NCBI GenBank assembly: GCA_936440205.1 | Contig: OW387150.1 | Coordinates: 19,752,152-19,816,151, forward strand | Direction of reading: 5' to 3' | Source of the DNA: Lepidonotus clava | Lineage: Eukaryota; Annelida; Polychaeta; Phyllodocida; Polynoidae | Length of the DNA stretch: 64,000 nucleotides | Shown here: positions 47,857-58,849 of the stretch, one piece after another | Position numbering within the stretch: position 1 is the stretch's first letter | Layout: every line of letters begins with the position of its first letter | Position numbers and translations under genes: made by a program | Notes under the pieces: model-generated | Told to the model about the DNA's origin: nothing | Seen by the model: the letters and a program-made list of their open reading frames with translations, nothing else | Database searches by the model: none

Positions 47857-48439
47857 TCTATCTTGCACATCGATTTGTTCAAATTTATGATATTTGACAA
47901 CTTAATGCTCACAGAGATGTCCCCGCAACTCCAAACATATCAAACAGGAGTGCATTCTAAGTAGATTTGGGACATTAGGTTGTCTTCTAAGAGGTCATGA
48001 TCACCTTCTCTCAAACTGTAATTCTGTTCTAGATCTTTCTCTCTATGTTCCATTATGATCGTCCATGTAATAACTTTAAGAGGAGTAACATATTCAGAAA
48101 TTGGTAAAATACAATAATGACTGAAATAGTGAAAGAATTGTTTTACAATTTTGCATTATTCAGCTATGTATATATATAAGCCTACCTGTCCTTAAAAGAA
48201 GGGATAACTCTAGGGTAAATGGCTGTCACTGCTACAATCAAAGAAGGTAGTTTATTATTATAAGGATTCGGAAGATCGGTTCAGCATGCATTAATACCTG
48301 CTCAAATATAACAACAGTATTTATAAAGATAAAAGTGGACCTTTTGTCCATAATAAAAGTAAATAGGCTATGTGGGATCACATACCTTAAGCTGATTTTG
48401 TTCTTAGTTGGCCATTTCCATTACAACAGCATCAAGGTG

Positions 48440-49060
48440 ATTTTCAAAAAAGCCAATCTCACGTGAGTGGTCGGCGTTCTCATCAGGCGCCCTCCAGCGG
48501 TCGTGAGATGAACCAGCGGGCTTGACCAATCAGAATCGAGTATCAGCGACACCGCGCCGCTGACATGCACTGATTCATTAATTTGCCGCTCAGGGATCGT
48601 GGCGCTGGGGTGCCTTGACCTCTGACCCCGTGTCAGTTATGGTCCTTTTGTGACGTGGCCCGCGCAGGCGCAGTGGCGAGCTGCCGGGCGGATGAATTTT
48701 AATAGAAGAGGCCGAGTCATTATGGCGGTAGGGCTAGGGTTACAGGAGGGGAGCTTGTACGCCGGCTCAGCCCACGAATGAAGTGACAGCCAGCGCCCGG
48801 GTCGCTGTCAATTTGGGTTTAACGTTATAAGACTTGTCTAGTCGCGGCCCCTATCACTTTACCTCTGGCCGCCGATCGGCCAATAGAACTATCAATTTGA
48901 GGCCGACCACTGTGATCAACCGGTGTTCTTTTTTATTGCCATTCGGGGAAAAAAACACTGCGGTTGTAGTTACCAACCTCTCAAAGCCGCGTGCAAATGT
49001 AGGCAGAGGGAAAAAGTCCCATCCCTTTTTTAAAGAGTGGAGTTCTCTGCTTTTTGAAGA
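48440..49060. promoter_or_regulatory. GC-rich intronic island with NRF1-like site
   Basis: CpG-rich block containing GCGCAGGCGCAG at 48662-48673 (NRF1-like), TGACCTCTGACCCC near 48617 (inverted AGGTCA half sites), ATTATGGCGGTAG near 48719 and two CCGATCGG/GGCCGA motifs. No exon in compatible phase recognised. Confidence 0.4.
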
Positions 49061-50094
49061 GTGGAAATTGGAGGTGTAATGCTTTTTGGGTGTGCTTTTT
49101 GTTGGATTGGTAAGAGAATACGTCGCACATTTGCCAAACCGATTTCCCTTTGCCTCACCATTCAGCTGTGGAAAAGTAAAAAAGCACAGCTAAAGTGAAT
49201 GTAATTTGACTTGGCTTTGAGGGCGAGTGAATAAGCGGTCGTGAATATTATTTCATTGTCACGCCAATTCTTTCCTTTGATTTGCAGTTGTTTGTCGGTG
49301 AAAGTAAAAAGCAACTGGAAATCGCTATAAATTACATATAATAAAAGCGGCAATTAAGAGAAACCTGAATGACTGTGGGCGCGGGTATGGGTGGCGAGCA
49401 AAGGATAATGTAATTGGATTATTTAATTTGTACAGGCCGAACCACCCGATTATTCGTGTGCTGCAGGCTTTACTCCGCCACATCTCTCCCCACTCTTCAT
49501 TAAGCTCCACAGGGCACATTGCAAAGTTAGTCCCAAAACAGCTCTGCTGTTTTTTCTCCGAAATTGGATGTAATTACTCCCAAAAATAAAGACATTAAAA
49601 ACCTCCCCCCTGGAGGCCCCTACACATCGGGTAATGCTTGGTTGGGGATTAGGACACAAAGTATGGAGGAAGCCGAGATTTAAGTGAAATAAGGAAATGC
49701 TTCGGGGGTAAAACTTATTCAGCAGGCGTAGTTACTGGTTGAAATGATATAAAATTAAAGAGGTCATTTCTACTTGTTCGAGTACTCCTAATGATGTCTT
49801 TGTTCATTTCTAATTAGTGACTAATTATAATACCCAGGGACATATCCAGTGAGTCTTAAAACCAGGTCTAGCTATTATGCGTAGTTTCACCAAATTAATT
49901 CTTGAATTCCTAAAGCAAACATCTGAGAGGCCCACTTACCAAAGGTAAACATTAAATCAAGACTAATCACCAATAATCAATAACGAGTTTACAGGAATGG
50001 TTGCTTGGAGTAATGCCATATAAAGTGTAATCTCAAATAGACACTTTGTCATTCAGAAAAGTGTTGTCATCCGCAGAGCTGACAATCAGTATGT

Positions 50095-50365
50095 ACATAC
50101 TCCCCCGTCGCTTCGGATTCCAAATGTAATACTCGCTCCGACTATAGCCTTTTTTCGTCACGCACTTTTACTGTAGTATTGCGCAACCGCATCACGCATG
50201 TGGCCCTCTGCGAAAAAGTAGTTCTTATAGAAACAGTAAAGTCAGGCAGGTAACCAGTACCAGCGAAAAGTAGTCCCGGCACTGCCCAGAATGCTATAGT
50301 CGGAGCGATGATTACAAGGGAATCTGATTCGAGAAAGGAGTTTGTCTGTATGTATTGGGGGCGGT
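50095..50365. mobile_element. MITE with long imperfect inverted ends
   Basis: The left half includes TGTAATACTCGCTCCGACTA; the reverse complement of the right half includes TGTAATCATCGCTCCGACTA. Weaker pairing extends outwards over about 60 bases (CGGATTCC against CAGATTCC; ACATACT against ACATACA). The spacer is about 130 bp. Ends and target duplication are not defined. Confidence 0.5.
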
Positions 50366-51424
50366 GTGCATTGCCAGACCGTACATACCACTTCTGATTT
50401 CCATGGGTGATAAGATATAGAAAGATCTTTTTTGGTCGTCCTTAGGTGGCCGTACGGTCATCTTAGGCAGCTCGGATGATCCCACGTGGTTCTCCGAAAA
50501 GGTTGCATCTTAAAAGGTTTAAGGGAGGGGGTGGGGGCACTGTGAAATGTGAAATGACATAATATAAGAAAGAGGGCTGCTAAGAGTAAAAGTAATACTT
50601 CTCAAGTCGCGTGTATTCAATTCGCTGTAGCCAATGCAATTATTAATCACATTGAGCCACTAATCACAACACACTGATTAGTGACCGACATGCCTGATCA
50701 GTATGATAATTTGGGTCTAGGTGAGATGTATCTTGGAAATCTTACTTGCAGATTGTAGGAATGTAGCTTAAAATGATATCAGTTTAAGCTACATTATATT
50801 TAAATCTAAACTGTCCATACCAACCATTTCCTTTACCTTATATAATCGTAGGATTATTAGAGTTATGTTGCGTGACGTAGGGTAAAGGTATATTAGTCAA
50901 GGTGTACATGTGTAGGGCAATAGAGTGGTTATCTTTAGATAAACTGTTTGGTCTATGCCTATCTGAATGTTTTTTGTATCAACGTTCTTTGCACGCGTAT
51001 GGTTTTGAATTACTTTGGTAGAAGTGAAACTTGAAATGATGCCATTAAAAGTAATTGCTTCTATATTGGGGGCAATCCAAAGAAAAGTATGAAACCAATC
51101 ATTGGAAATATCCACCATCTGTTATATGAGATATTTTTATGGCTATCCTCATGTCACTGTACCAATGAAGCTCAGAAAGATAAAAAGTCTTATTTTTGTC
51201 CATTTTTATTTGGCTTGAATGTCATCCAATAGGTCTGTGTTTGCCTGTCTGTGAGTAGTTCCAATCACCGCCAGCAGGGCCTCTGACGTCTACTCAAAAA
51301 CAGTACCAACGTTTCAACAGTATATCAATGATATGTATATAATATATATGTAAATATGTTTGGACAGAACTAAATCAATGTTATTTTTAGGTAGGATAGG
51401 ATCTGTAGCAGTAAGGTATTCTTA

Positions 51425-51637
51425 AGGGGGTATTCCACTACATGACATGGCCACGATATGATGATGTTGCAAGAAAATTGCAAATATTACATATACAAGT
51501 CTATGTCACACATATGTCACATGCTCCAAATTGCCATTTTCTAACCAACATAATTATCAATCTTGTATGCAAATTTGTCTATAATATCATCGTATCGCGC
51601 TGATTCGGAGCCCATGTCGTGTAGTGGGATACCCCCT
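51425..51637. mobile_element. Harbinger-like MITE (213 bp)
   Basis: Ends AGGGGGTATTCCACTACATG and, from the other side, AGGGGGTATCCCACTACACG, about 25 bp long, flanked by TTA (51422-51424 and 51638-51640). TWA duplications fit PIF/Harbinger; TTAA/piggyBac is less likely because of the G-rich terminus. No coding capacity. Confidence 0.65.
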
Positions 51638-51716
51638 TTAAACCGTGGAAGCTCTTAACCCCCCTCAGCCCCAGCCACACGCACATACGCACACACTTTC
51701 AGTGTCATCTAAGCCA

Positions 51717-52500
51717 AATATAATTTTGATAAAGTTTACAATCATCATACTGATAGTACGTCCTTGTGATTCGAGACTGTACCAAATATGTATGATCATC
51801 ATACTGACATGTCATCAGAATATTAGTCTCATCGAGAGTTGATGTTATATCATTGACATATAGGAAGAAAAGCACAGGGCCAATCACAGAGCCCTGTGGG
51901 ACTCCTGGTAATAAACTCTTGAATTTTCATTTACAGTTATTATTTTCCGGTTGGCAAGATAGCTATGTAGCCTTTTGAGAAGTTTTCTATTTATTTCAAG
52001 AGCTTCTAGCTTTCCCAACAATGTTTTGTGGCATATTGAATCGAATGCCTTGGTCATATCCAAAAAGAGGTCAGTGACATACCTGCGTTCATTAATTTCC
52101 TCAGTCGAAAATTTTCGGAATTCTATGATGGCATCTGTTTTCATACTGACAGTACGTTCGCTAGCTTGGAGAGTGTACCAAACATGTGCAATCATCATAC
52201 AAACAGAACATCCAAATGCTTGGAGAATGCACCAAATATGTACAATCATCATACTGACATTACGTCCACATGCTTGAAGAGTGTACCAAATAATATCATG
52301 TGAAATCATGTCATTGACAGTACATCCACTTGCTTGGTGAGTGTAATAAATATGCATACTGACAATACATCCACTTGTTTGGAAAGTGTACTAAATATGT
52401 GCAATCACCATACTGACAATACATCCACTTGCTTGGAAAGTGTACTAAATATATGTACAATCATCATGCTGACAGTATGTCCACGTACTTGGAGAGTTCA
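51717..52500. repeat. ~57-bp satellite interrupted by a LINE fragment
   Basis: A unit containing CATACTGACAGTACGTCCAC and TTGGAGAGTGTACCAAATAT recurs at roughly 57-bp intervals: about 51765, 52160, 52217, 52271, 52330, 52374, 52430 and 52487. One block lies left and the rest right of a reverse-transcriptase segment (51822-52138). Confidence 0.75.
51822..52138 (-). pseudogene. LINE (non-LTR) reverse-transcriptase fragment
   Basis: Minus-strand translation shows two successive reverse-transcriptase blocks. The first is LFLDMTKAFDSICHKTLLGK, with the catalytic Asp of motif A. The second is GVPQGSVIGPVLFFLYVNDI, motif B. This spacing and wording are those of Jockey/CR1-like non-LTR retrotransposons. 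The two blocks are in different frames, and the motif C (ADD) part is missing because the sequence passes directly into satellite units. It is about 105 residues of a normally ~900-residue ORF2, a dead fragment. Exact clade cannot be assigned. Confidence 0.8.
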
Positions 52501-52760
52501 CCCAGCATGCGATACACCCTGCTGTCAGGAGAAGACAGGTCCATTATCTCTATATGTATTAATATCCGCCCAGCTTAATGACAGTCATTCCTCACATGTT
52601 TATAATACAATATGGTTTGCCACCATTCAGACTAGTATTTGGGGAGTTTCTTATCGCAATCGAATATAGTTTCTAATTAACATAGGCCTTATTGTTTGGA
52701 AGTTGATCACAAATATTTATCAGTTTGGCGCATAAAGGGCAATGTATTTTATAGAGTTAA

Positions 52761-52970
52761 GCCCTGTTTCCACCAGCCGATTTTACAACCGATTTCAGAA
52801 ATCAGCAGTGGGAATATTGTTTAATCATAAACATGTTATATACCATTAGAAAAGGTTTTTAATCCTCTCTCAAAATGGTATGTAAGATTTATAATCCTTT
52901 GCCATATTACCCATTAAAAGTAATAAATTACCAACAAATCGGTAGTAAAATTGGCTGGTGGAAACAGGGC
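52761..52970. mobile_element. TTAA-flanked MITE (210 bp)
   Basis: Ends GCCCTGTTTCCACCAGCCGA and, from the other side, GCCCTGTTTCCACCAGCCAA match for about 35 bp with few differences. They are flanked by TTAA at 52757-52760 and 52971-52974. TTAA suggests piggyBac-type integration, though TTAA could also be part of the inverted end. The near-identical ends suggest it is fairly young. Confidence 0.65.
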
Positions 52971-53619
52971 TTAAGTGAACATACTCAGCAATATGGAGTC
53001 AGCTCAGCAGTCTGTATTATTCATTATGAAGTGGCTGATTATGTTTGACAAATCTAATTATGATTGCCACATAAAGTGCTGTGTTATCAGAAACTATCAG
53101 AATTTATTATTTTATACCTTACAATAACCTCACTATTATCACAAAAAATACAATTAGATTTCTGTACTTGTGTAGCAAGAAATATGCAATAACCAAACGT
53201 TTTCTTGAAGCAATAAAATCACCGGGAATTGTCTCAGGTGGTTTCAGACTGATTTAAGATCTACAGTTTGAAATCTTATTCTGAGACAGGTTTAATTATT
53301 TGAAGCCTTTCTCTTGGGCATTTTTTTTTCTAGACCGTAACTTTTTGCGTGCAAAATATTGAGAACGTTGGATATTTATCGCAAAGGCTGATTTGTAGGG
53401 CATCAATTGACGTGAGCCATTTCAAACTTTGTTTATAATAGTTATAAAAAAAAGACATTTATTTGCAAATGAAATATTATTTTAACACAATTCTATCTAC
53501 CTAACATATTATGTAGTCTAACGATGAGCTTACAAGTGGTAACCTACATCATGAATATCAATTTGAGTAGTTTTCCCAAAGTGCGCACATTGCAGCCTCA
53601 AATATAACCCTTCCAAGAT

Positions 53620-53900
53620 TAGAATCACTTTAACCTACCCAAGTTATTCCTCAAACTTTTCAGTATTCTAATCAATACAATTCCGGAAGCGCCATTAATC
53701 GTCACAAACAAAGTCCGTTGGTAGGTTTCCCCATACAGCCCAGAGCTAGCGAGCTGTGGTGGAGCAATCCCCGTTATCAGTACCATCTCCTGCCTCGGTC
53801 GGTGTATGTAATAACAGCCCTGGGAGCGGTCCCTATTAGCAGGCTCCTCTAGCCTTACGTAACTCCCTCTCCTCCTCTACCCCACCTGTGGCTGCGGTCT
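53620..53900. promoter_or_regulatory. Moderately GC-rich block
   Basis: Non-repetitive block with GAGCTAGC/CTAGCGAGC, CCCGTTATCAG and TATTGTTTGGGG (Sox/CCAAT-like) motifs. No exon recognised. Weak candidate. Confidence 0.2.
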
Positions 53901-54469
53901 ATTGTTTGGGGGGAGGGGCCATCAGGGTATGGGCAGGTGTGGGGGGACGGACTAATTAGAACGGGCAGTGGGAGGGTGGTATGAAGTGGTGGATTTAACA
54001 TCTCTTCCTTTTTCTGCCAATTCGCCTGAAGTTTTGATCCCATGTATATACACGCGCGCCATACTGAAATAAATTCTAATCTTATTGATATACTGTGACT
54101 ATTGAGTTATACTTGTGCATCAGCTGACGCTTTTTTGTTAAAGGGCATATCTATTCATTTAAATTTGCAAAATGTAGGTTGTTTCCACTATACTAATCCT
54201 TTTAAACTTATCTGAGTGAAATATTTTCAAAAGTTTCTTACATACTAATTTCTATTAAAGTATCACTAACATGTATCACCTATGAAAAAGTAAATTGGAA
54301 TTCTTAATTTCACAAAATAAACCAAAACTGATAAGGAGAACTCAAGAAGAACAATTGTGAGGTTTGGAACAGAAAAGTATGATACATACATGTATTGTTT
54401 ATGAATGAAATTGATAAACAATACTTCTATGATTTTATATTATATAGAATGGGTAACGTGTGACGGATC

Positions 54470-54900
54470 TTGAGGGGTGTAAGTGTATACGATGCCGGGT
54501 GAGCAAGGGTAGGGGGAAGGGGCAGGTGGGATAGAGGAAGGGTGCTGGGAGGCAGAGGGTTGGGAGGTTGAATGCAAGGCGGGGAGGGGGTTCTGAAAGG
54601 CTGGGGGAGGGATGGTGGGGCAGAGAGAAGGGCAGGAAGGAGGGAGGGAGAGCAGGGTGTTTGATTGCAATCCCTGATACCCCCTCCACCCCCCACCCCC
54701 ACACAAACCCTCGATGTGCGCAGACGGCCAAGGGTTGCAGAGGAGCCGTGGTGGGTGGGTGGGAGGGTGGTGGCCGGTAGGCGGGTGAGCGGGGGCGGGT
54801 GGTGAGGGGCAGGGGGTGGGGAGCGACAGGCAGTAAATGGGCAGGGGGTTGGGCAGGGGGTTGGGCAGGGGGCTGGCAGGGGGTGGGGCCGGACGGTGAC
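54470..54900. other. Long G-rich strand-asymmetric tract
   Basis: About 430 bp in which the + strand is dominated by G with few C, including a 13-bp tandem GGGGGTTGGGCAG (54845-54880). Quadruplex and R-loop formation are plausible. Minus-strand proline-rich open frames up to 201 codons are composition artefacts. It lies just upstream of a CpG island. Confidence 0.6.
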
Positions 54901-56100
54901 AAGTAGCCCCGGCGCGCGGGGGGTGGCGGCTGCAGCCTCTCACCCAATGATAAAACGGGCGGCGGGGTTTAGGGGGTAGGCGCAGTGTTCGACTGTCAGC
55001 CCTGGGCGCGCGCCGCCCCTCCATACCACACACACACCCTCTCATTGCAAGGTACGACGTTACCGGCGTACGTCCCGCTAGTGCAACGTTATAACCGCGC
55101 CCATCCGCCGGCCGCGCCGCCGCCTTCCCCGCCCGACCTGCCCGCCCGTGGCCCCGGCATCCCCCGGCCGCCCGCGCCCGTCGACTTGGTCAAAGTTACC
55201 CAAATAATCTCGCGGGATTTCATGTGAGGACTATTATGACGACGAAGCCCTTCCGTCTTTCCGCCATCGGACATCCATCATGGAGAGACGAAGAGCTGGT
55301 AATATTGCCCACATTGACGGCTTAAAAGTGCCTGAGTTGGAGATCAATTCATATACTACTGACTTCATATTTATATACTGAAAAGTATGCCTGAGCTATA
55401 TCAATACTGCGTATGCATCTGACTACTTCGTGTGCTACTGACTGTAACTCCAGGCAAGTTTACTCACTGTGTCAAAAATACCTTTGACTGCTAATTGTAT
55501 GAACTCTGTGAAAAACTTCTAATCATGCCTTTAAGTTGTTGGTACAGCTACTCAACCAATATTTTTGAAACAGCAACCGAATCAGAGGATTCCCAAAACT
55601 GGTAGAAACCTCCTTATCCCCAGGTTATCGAGGATTTGTCCCAACTTACCTGGCTCCACGTGCCTTTAGGACACGCTCAGGTAAGAGACCTTGGCCCCGC
55701 CCCCTTAACTCCGTGCCAATACCCCTCCCCTCCCCCTCCCCCAGTCAGCTCCCCAATCCTCCTGGAACTCCCCCCCCCCCCTCCCCCCTCCCTCTCCCTC
55801 CCCGCTCCCTCCCCCAACCCCTACACACACCTCCCTGACTCACTCACTCACTCACTGCTCCTCGTCCTGTTGCGTCGGACGCCCGCGTTCGTCTTCCCAC
55901 GCCCTCGCGACGCGACGGACGCTGATAGCCGACGACGGAGACGCTGAGCACCGACGATCGCGCTGAGGACGATGCGCACACCCCTGGCGGTGTCGGAGGC
56001 TGGAGGACGCTGCTCACACACCCACACACTCACACACACAGATACAGAGCCACCAGTACAGCCGTGGAGGGCCTAGCACACCACTAAGGTGTACGGTAGC
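54900..56100 (+). promoter_or_regulatory. Candidate internal promoter C (CpG island)
   Basis: Two CpG-dense segments (54900-55210 and 55855-55980) flank a pyrimidine-rich tract (55720-55850) with a CTCA microsatellite. It sits directly before the ATG-free leader at 55975-56599 and the candidate first exon ending at 56624. An upstream G-rich tract, CpG island and ATG-free transcript start is the usual layout of a TATA-less promoter. No transcript data are available. Confidence 0.45.
55624..55680 (+). CDS. Predicted cassette exon of the PEA3-like gene
   Basis: Bounded by a good acceptor (CCTCCTTATCCCCAG) and a near-perfect donor (CTCAG/GTAAGA). Length 57 nt, phase 1-1, open throughout in the frame dictated by the flanking PEA3 exons, reading (G)YRGFVPTYLAPRAFRTRS(G). 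Inclusion would add 19 residues between the 22731 and 59592 exons without frame change; skipping restores the vertebrate-like arrangement. There is no clear counterpart in human ETV1/4/5, so it would be lineage-specific or alternative. The sequence is basic and proline-containing with no domain. Splice sites, symmetry and open frame are seen; use is inferred. Confidence 0.45.
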
Positions 56101-56599
56101 GGCTAGTAACGGACACTGCTATCAAGTGGCACGACAGAGGGAGCTCTCCAGCGAGGAAAGCTAAGGTTAAAGCTATCCTACGGACACTTGAGGAATCTTC
56201 TATTATTATAGTTATACAGATTCTTCAACCGCCCCGGAAGCATCGACCACTTTAAGTGAAGTTCACCTATTATTGCGAGCACTGGAGGAACTGTCGTAAA
56301 AAGAAGTTAGGTGTAACTAGAGGACTTTATCAAATTATAACGATTTTCGGGATAGCTGCCAATTGACCACAACACATAGGGTGAGGCATTTCACAGTGAC
56401 CAGAGACAGTTCCACTACCCCTAACGGCGGTTAGTAAGTGACATCCCACTTGACGACGGTTACTAAGTGGCCAGCCCACTTGAAGACGGTTACTAAGTGA
56501 CCAGCCCACTTGACGACGGTTACTAAGTGGCCAGCCCACTTGAAGACGGTTACTAAGTGACCGCCCCACTTGAAGACGGCCCAGGAGGTGTTTCCGGAC
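55975..56599 (+). other. ATG-free putative 5' leader
   Basis: No ATG occurs on the + strand for 625 bases, where base composition would predict about eight to ten. The last in-frame stop (TGA 56558-56560) precedes the ATG at 56600. This is the profile of an untranslated leader scanned from its cap. Contains a 30-bp tandem repeat at 56410-56580. Confidence 0.45.
56410..56580. repeat. 30-bp tandem repeat (~5.5 copies)
   Basis: A unit GACGGTTACTAAGTGGCCAG plus CCCACTTGAA alternates between two variants (GTGGCCAG/GTGACCAG and TTGACG/TTGAAG), giving a 60-bp higher-order period. Lies inside the putative leader. A minus-strand frame reading a 10-residue repeat (LQVGWPLSNR) is a by-product. Confidence 0.85.
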
Positions 56600-56624
56600 A
56601 TGTTTACTGAGAGGCTCTCCCCAG
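56600..56624 (+). CDS. Candidate alternative first coding exon C (truncated PEA3 isoform)
   Basis: The ATG at 56600 follows the 625-base ATG-free stretch and has G at -3. It encodes eight codons, M-F-T-E-R-L-S-P, plus one base, and ends at CCAG/GTAGGG, a good donor, in phase 1. The next recognised acceptor, at 59592, is phase 1. Joining gives MFTERLSP-G-IPYPYEAG and continues into the pre-ETS linker. The product would lack the N-terminal acidic activation domain and both upstream exons but should keep the ETS domain encoded beyond the window. Alternative promoters are known in vertebrate PEA3 genes, which makes this plausible; it remains a prediction. Confidence 0.45.
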
Positions 56625-56785
56625 GTAGGGTTCACTTTGATTGAGTAACCAGCATGACTCTTTATAGTGTACACGCCGGGAACTTTCCACTACGCCTGTA
56701 CCCTACAGCTTCGCTATATCATACTTCCTCTACTCGTATCTGACACTATAATGTCGGAAAGTCCATACCATTTGATCACTACCAT

Positions 56786-56905
56786 TTCAATATATTCTAT
56801 CCTGTACATAATCGTTTATCTCTTCTTGATTATCTGCTCATGTTTCGCTACATTCAAGGAGTTTTGAAAGTACATTAGCACAATAAGTAAACAAAACATA
56901 ATGAT
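56786..56905. repeat. Dispersed duplicate, copy 1
   Basis: Shares ATATTCTATCCTGTA, ATCTCTTCTTGATTAT and AGGAGTTTTGAAA-like stretches with 57933-58055 in the same orientation, roughly three quarters identical. Non-coding; origin unknown. Confidence 0.6.
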
Positions 56906-57932
56906 ACATTATGTACAGAGTTGGCTTTAAAGAGTTGAAAAGTTCTCCAATAGCGTTACCAGCAACCACTTCATACCAAAATATCGCACTTTTTACTATT
57001 TTACCGCAGAAAATATGATAGGCGACCACATTTAAAAGACTTATTGGTCTCTCTCCCCCAACTCGGATGATCACGCAGAGGGTTTATTTCTTTCGATGAG
57101 CCAATTTTCATACAAAATATCGCCAGATCACTTTTCTGCCATGAACATTATTATTAGGTACAATGCGCATGATCATAACGTTGTTGTGTGATTAATTTCA
57201 ACATTTTATAGATCATATTTGATCTTTGAGAGAACGTACATAATTATGATAACCGAAAGTTATCTCATAATTTTCTGTCAGTCCTAAATTAAATCAACCT
57301 TTCATGAATAGTGAAGCCGTGCAAAATGTTGATTTAGATTGGAGACTACTGCAAGGACGTGTTTGGAAGATAACTATTTTTGTAGAATATTTTAGCTTCA
57401 CCGAATATGTAAACAGAGTTTGGATAACAGGTAGTTAGATAAGGGGTCGGGCTTAGGGTCCTGACCTGACAGAATGACCCCATGATTCTACCCCAGTCTA
57501 CTACTGCTATGGACCGATCAATTTCAGCAAGTTTGTGTGTAATTTGTTGACATGCACATATATGTGTAACTTACTGTAAGGTATATCTCTGCCTCAAGCG
57601 TCACTTGGGTCAAAAAAGCAAGTAAAACATGCATGGTGTTAAGGGTCACTATAAACTTCAGCTCTACTTTTTAGATGCACCATATGTCCTGCCTTGTAAC
57701 CTTAAGACAGTGGGAACTATACACCGCCGATATCGTATTATTTCTTCAAACGGAAGGTAGCACTTATTATTCCATGCGATTCAACTTGGTCTGTTGTCCG
57801 AATACATTATTCCAATAGCTATAACTAGGATAATATCAAAATACGAATATCGGAAATTAATTTTGAATGAAAGTTTAAGCCTCGGTTCCTTACTTTTAGT
57901 CTTCCAAACTTGTAAACTTTCGCCATATTCAA

Positions 57933-58055
57933 ATACGGTGATATTCTATCCTGTATATTATCGTACATCTCTTCTTGATTATTCAACCATGTTTCTCTAA
58001 ATTCGAGGAGTTTTAAACGTGCATTTGTCACAATAACTATACGGCACATAATGAT
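57933..58055. repeat. Dispersed duplicate, copy 2
   Basis: Second copy of the segment at 56786-56905, about 1.15 kb downstream. Ends with CACATAATGATA in place of AACATAATGATA. Between the copies (56910-57930) no gene or known element is seen. Confidence 0.6.
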
Positions 58056-58084
58056 AAGCCATCGCGATGGAGATTGAGGTTAAC

Positions 58085-58440
58085 GGCGACAGGGGGTGGA
58101 GGGTTGAGCCAGCCCCCCCCCCCCTCCCACCCTCCAATGTCCAATCACCTCTAGTTCACAGAAACATCGAAAGCCTGTCATAAACTTATATCTTCACACT
58201 CAAGATATTCACTCTCCAAATATTTTGACATCCAATATCAATCACTTCCAGACCCGCGACATTATCAGTTGGGCTGTCTGTGAGTAGTCTAGGCCGTCGG
58301 GTGTTAGGGCCGGGCGACGGGGACGCGGAGACCGCCTGCCGCCGTCCTCCGTGCCGGGCGGGGGGCGGGGTAGGCCCGGTCGGCACCAAGCCCGTCGCCC
58401 GGTCCCCGACCCACCGTCAACCGTCAACGTAAATGATGTA
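58085..58440. promoter_or_regulatory. CpG-rich block
   Basis: Starts with a C run near 58111 and has dense CpG at 58290-58410, including inverted GTGCCGGGCGG / GGTCGGCAC elements. ACCGTCAACCGTCAACG offers Myb-like cores. No phase 1 first exon found. May belong to the same regulatory domain as the 55-56 kb island. Confidence 0.3.
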
Positions 58441-58849
58441 CCGTAAACGTAATTATTTTCACGGCATTTTTTGGCATTCAGTGCACTGATCGCTTGCGTA
58501 GAAATATAATGTATGTGACAAAAAGGATTAGTATGAATAGGTAGAATCAACTACAACTACGTCAAATTATGATAACGCGGAAATATTTTCTAGTAGCAAC
58601 AGAGAGAAATTTCAACATGATGACATAGGGATAAAATGTTTGGTGGAATTTGAATCTATGGGGGAGCTCACTTTACTAGAAACATGTTATGTGATATTAT
58701 ATTTCATACCTATTCGGGCCAAGACTGATGATGTGCTCGTATCAATAGTATAAAGACGTTGATATTATGATATTAAGGTATTCTGTTCCCTTACAAAGCA
58801 GACCTATCTATATACTATTTATAGTATAATGACACCAACATTATGTTAA

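Noticed and set aside
50760-50795. 13-bp perfect hairpin
   Set aside because: Too short for a microRNA precursor, AT-rich, and expected by chance in 64 kb.
54440-55045. 201-codon proline-rich minus-strand frame and its overlapping relatives
   Set aside because: Produced by the G-rich + strand tract; several frames are open at once and no family features are present.
56330-56674. 114-codon minus-strand frame with a 10-residue repeat
   Set aside because: Reflects the 30-bp tandem repeat; 30 is a multiple of 3, so an open frame persists by construction.
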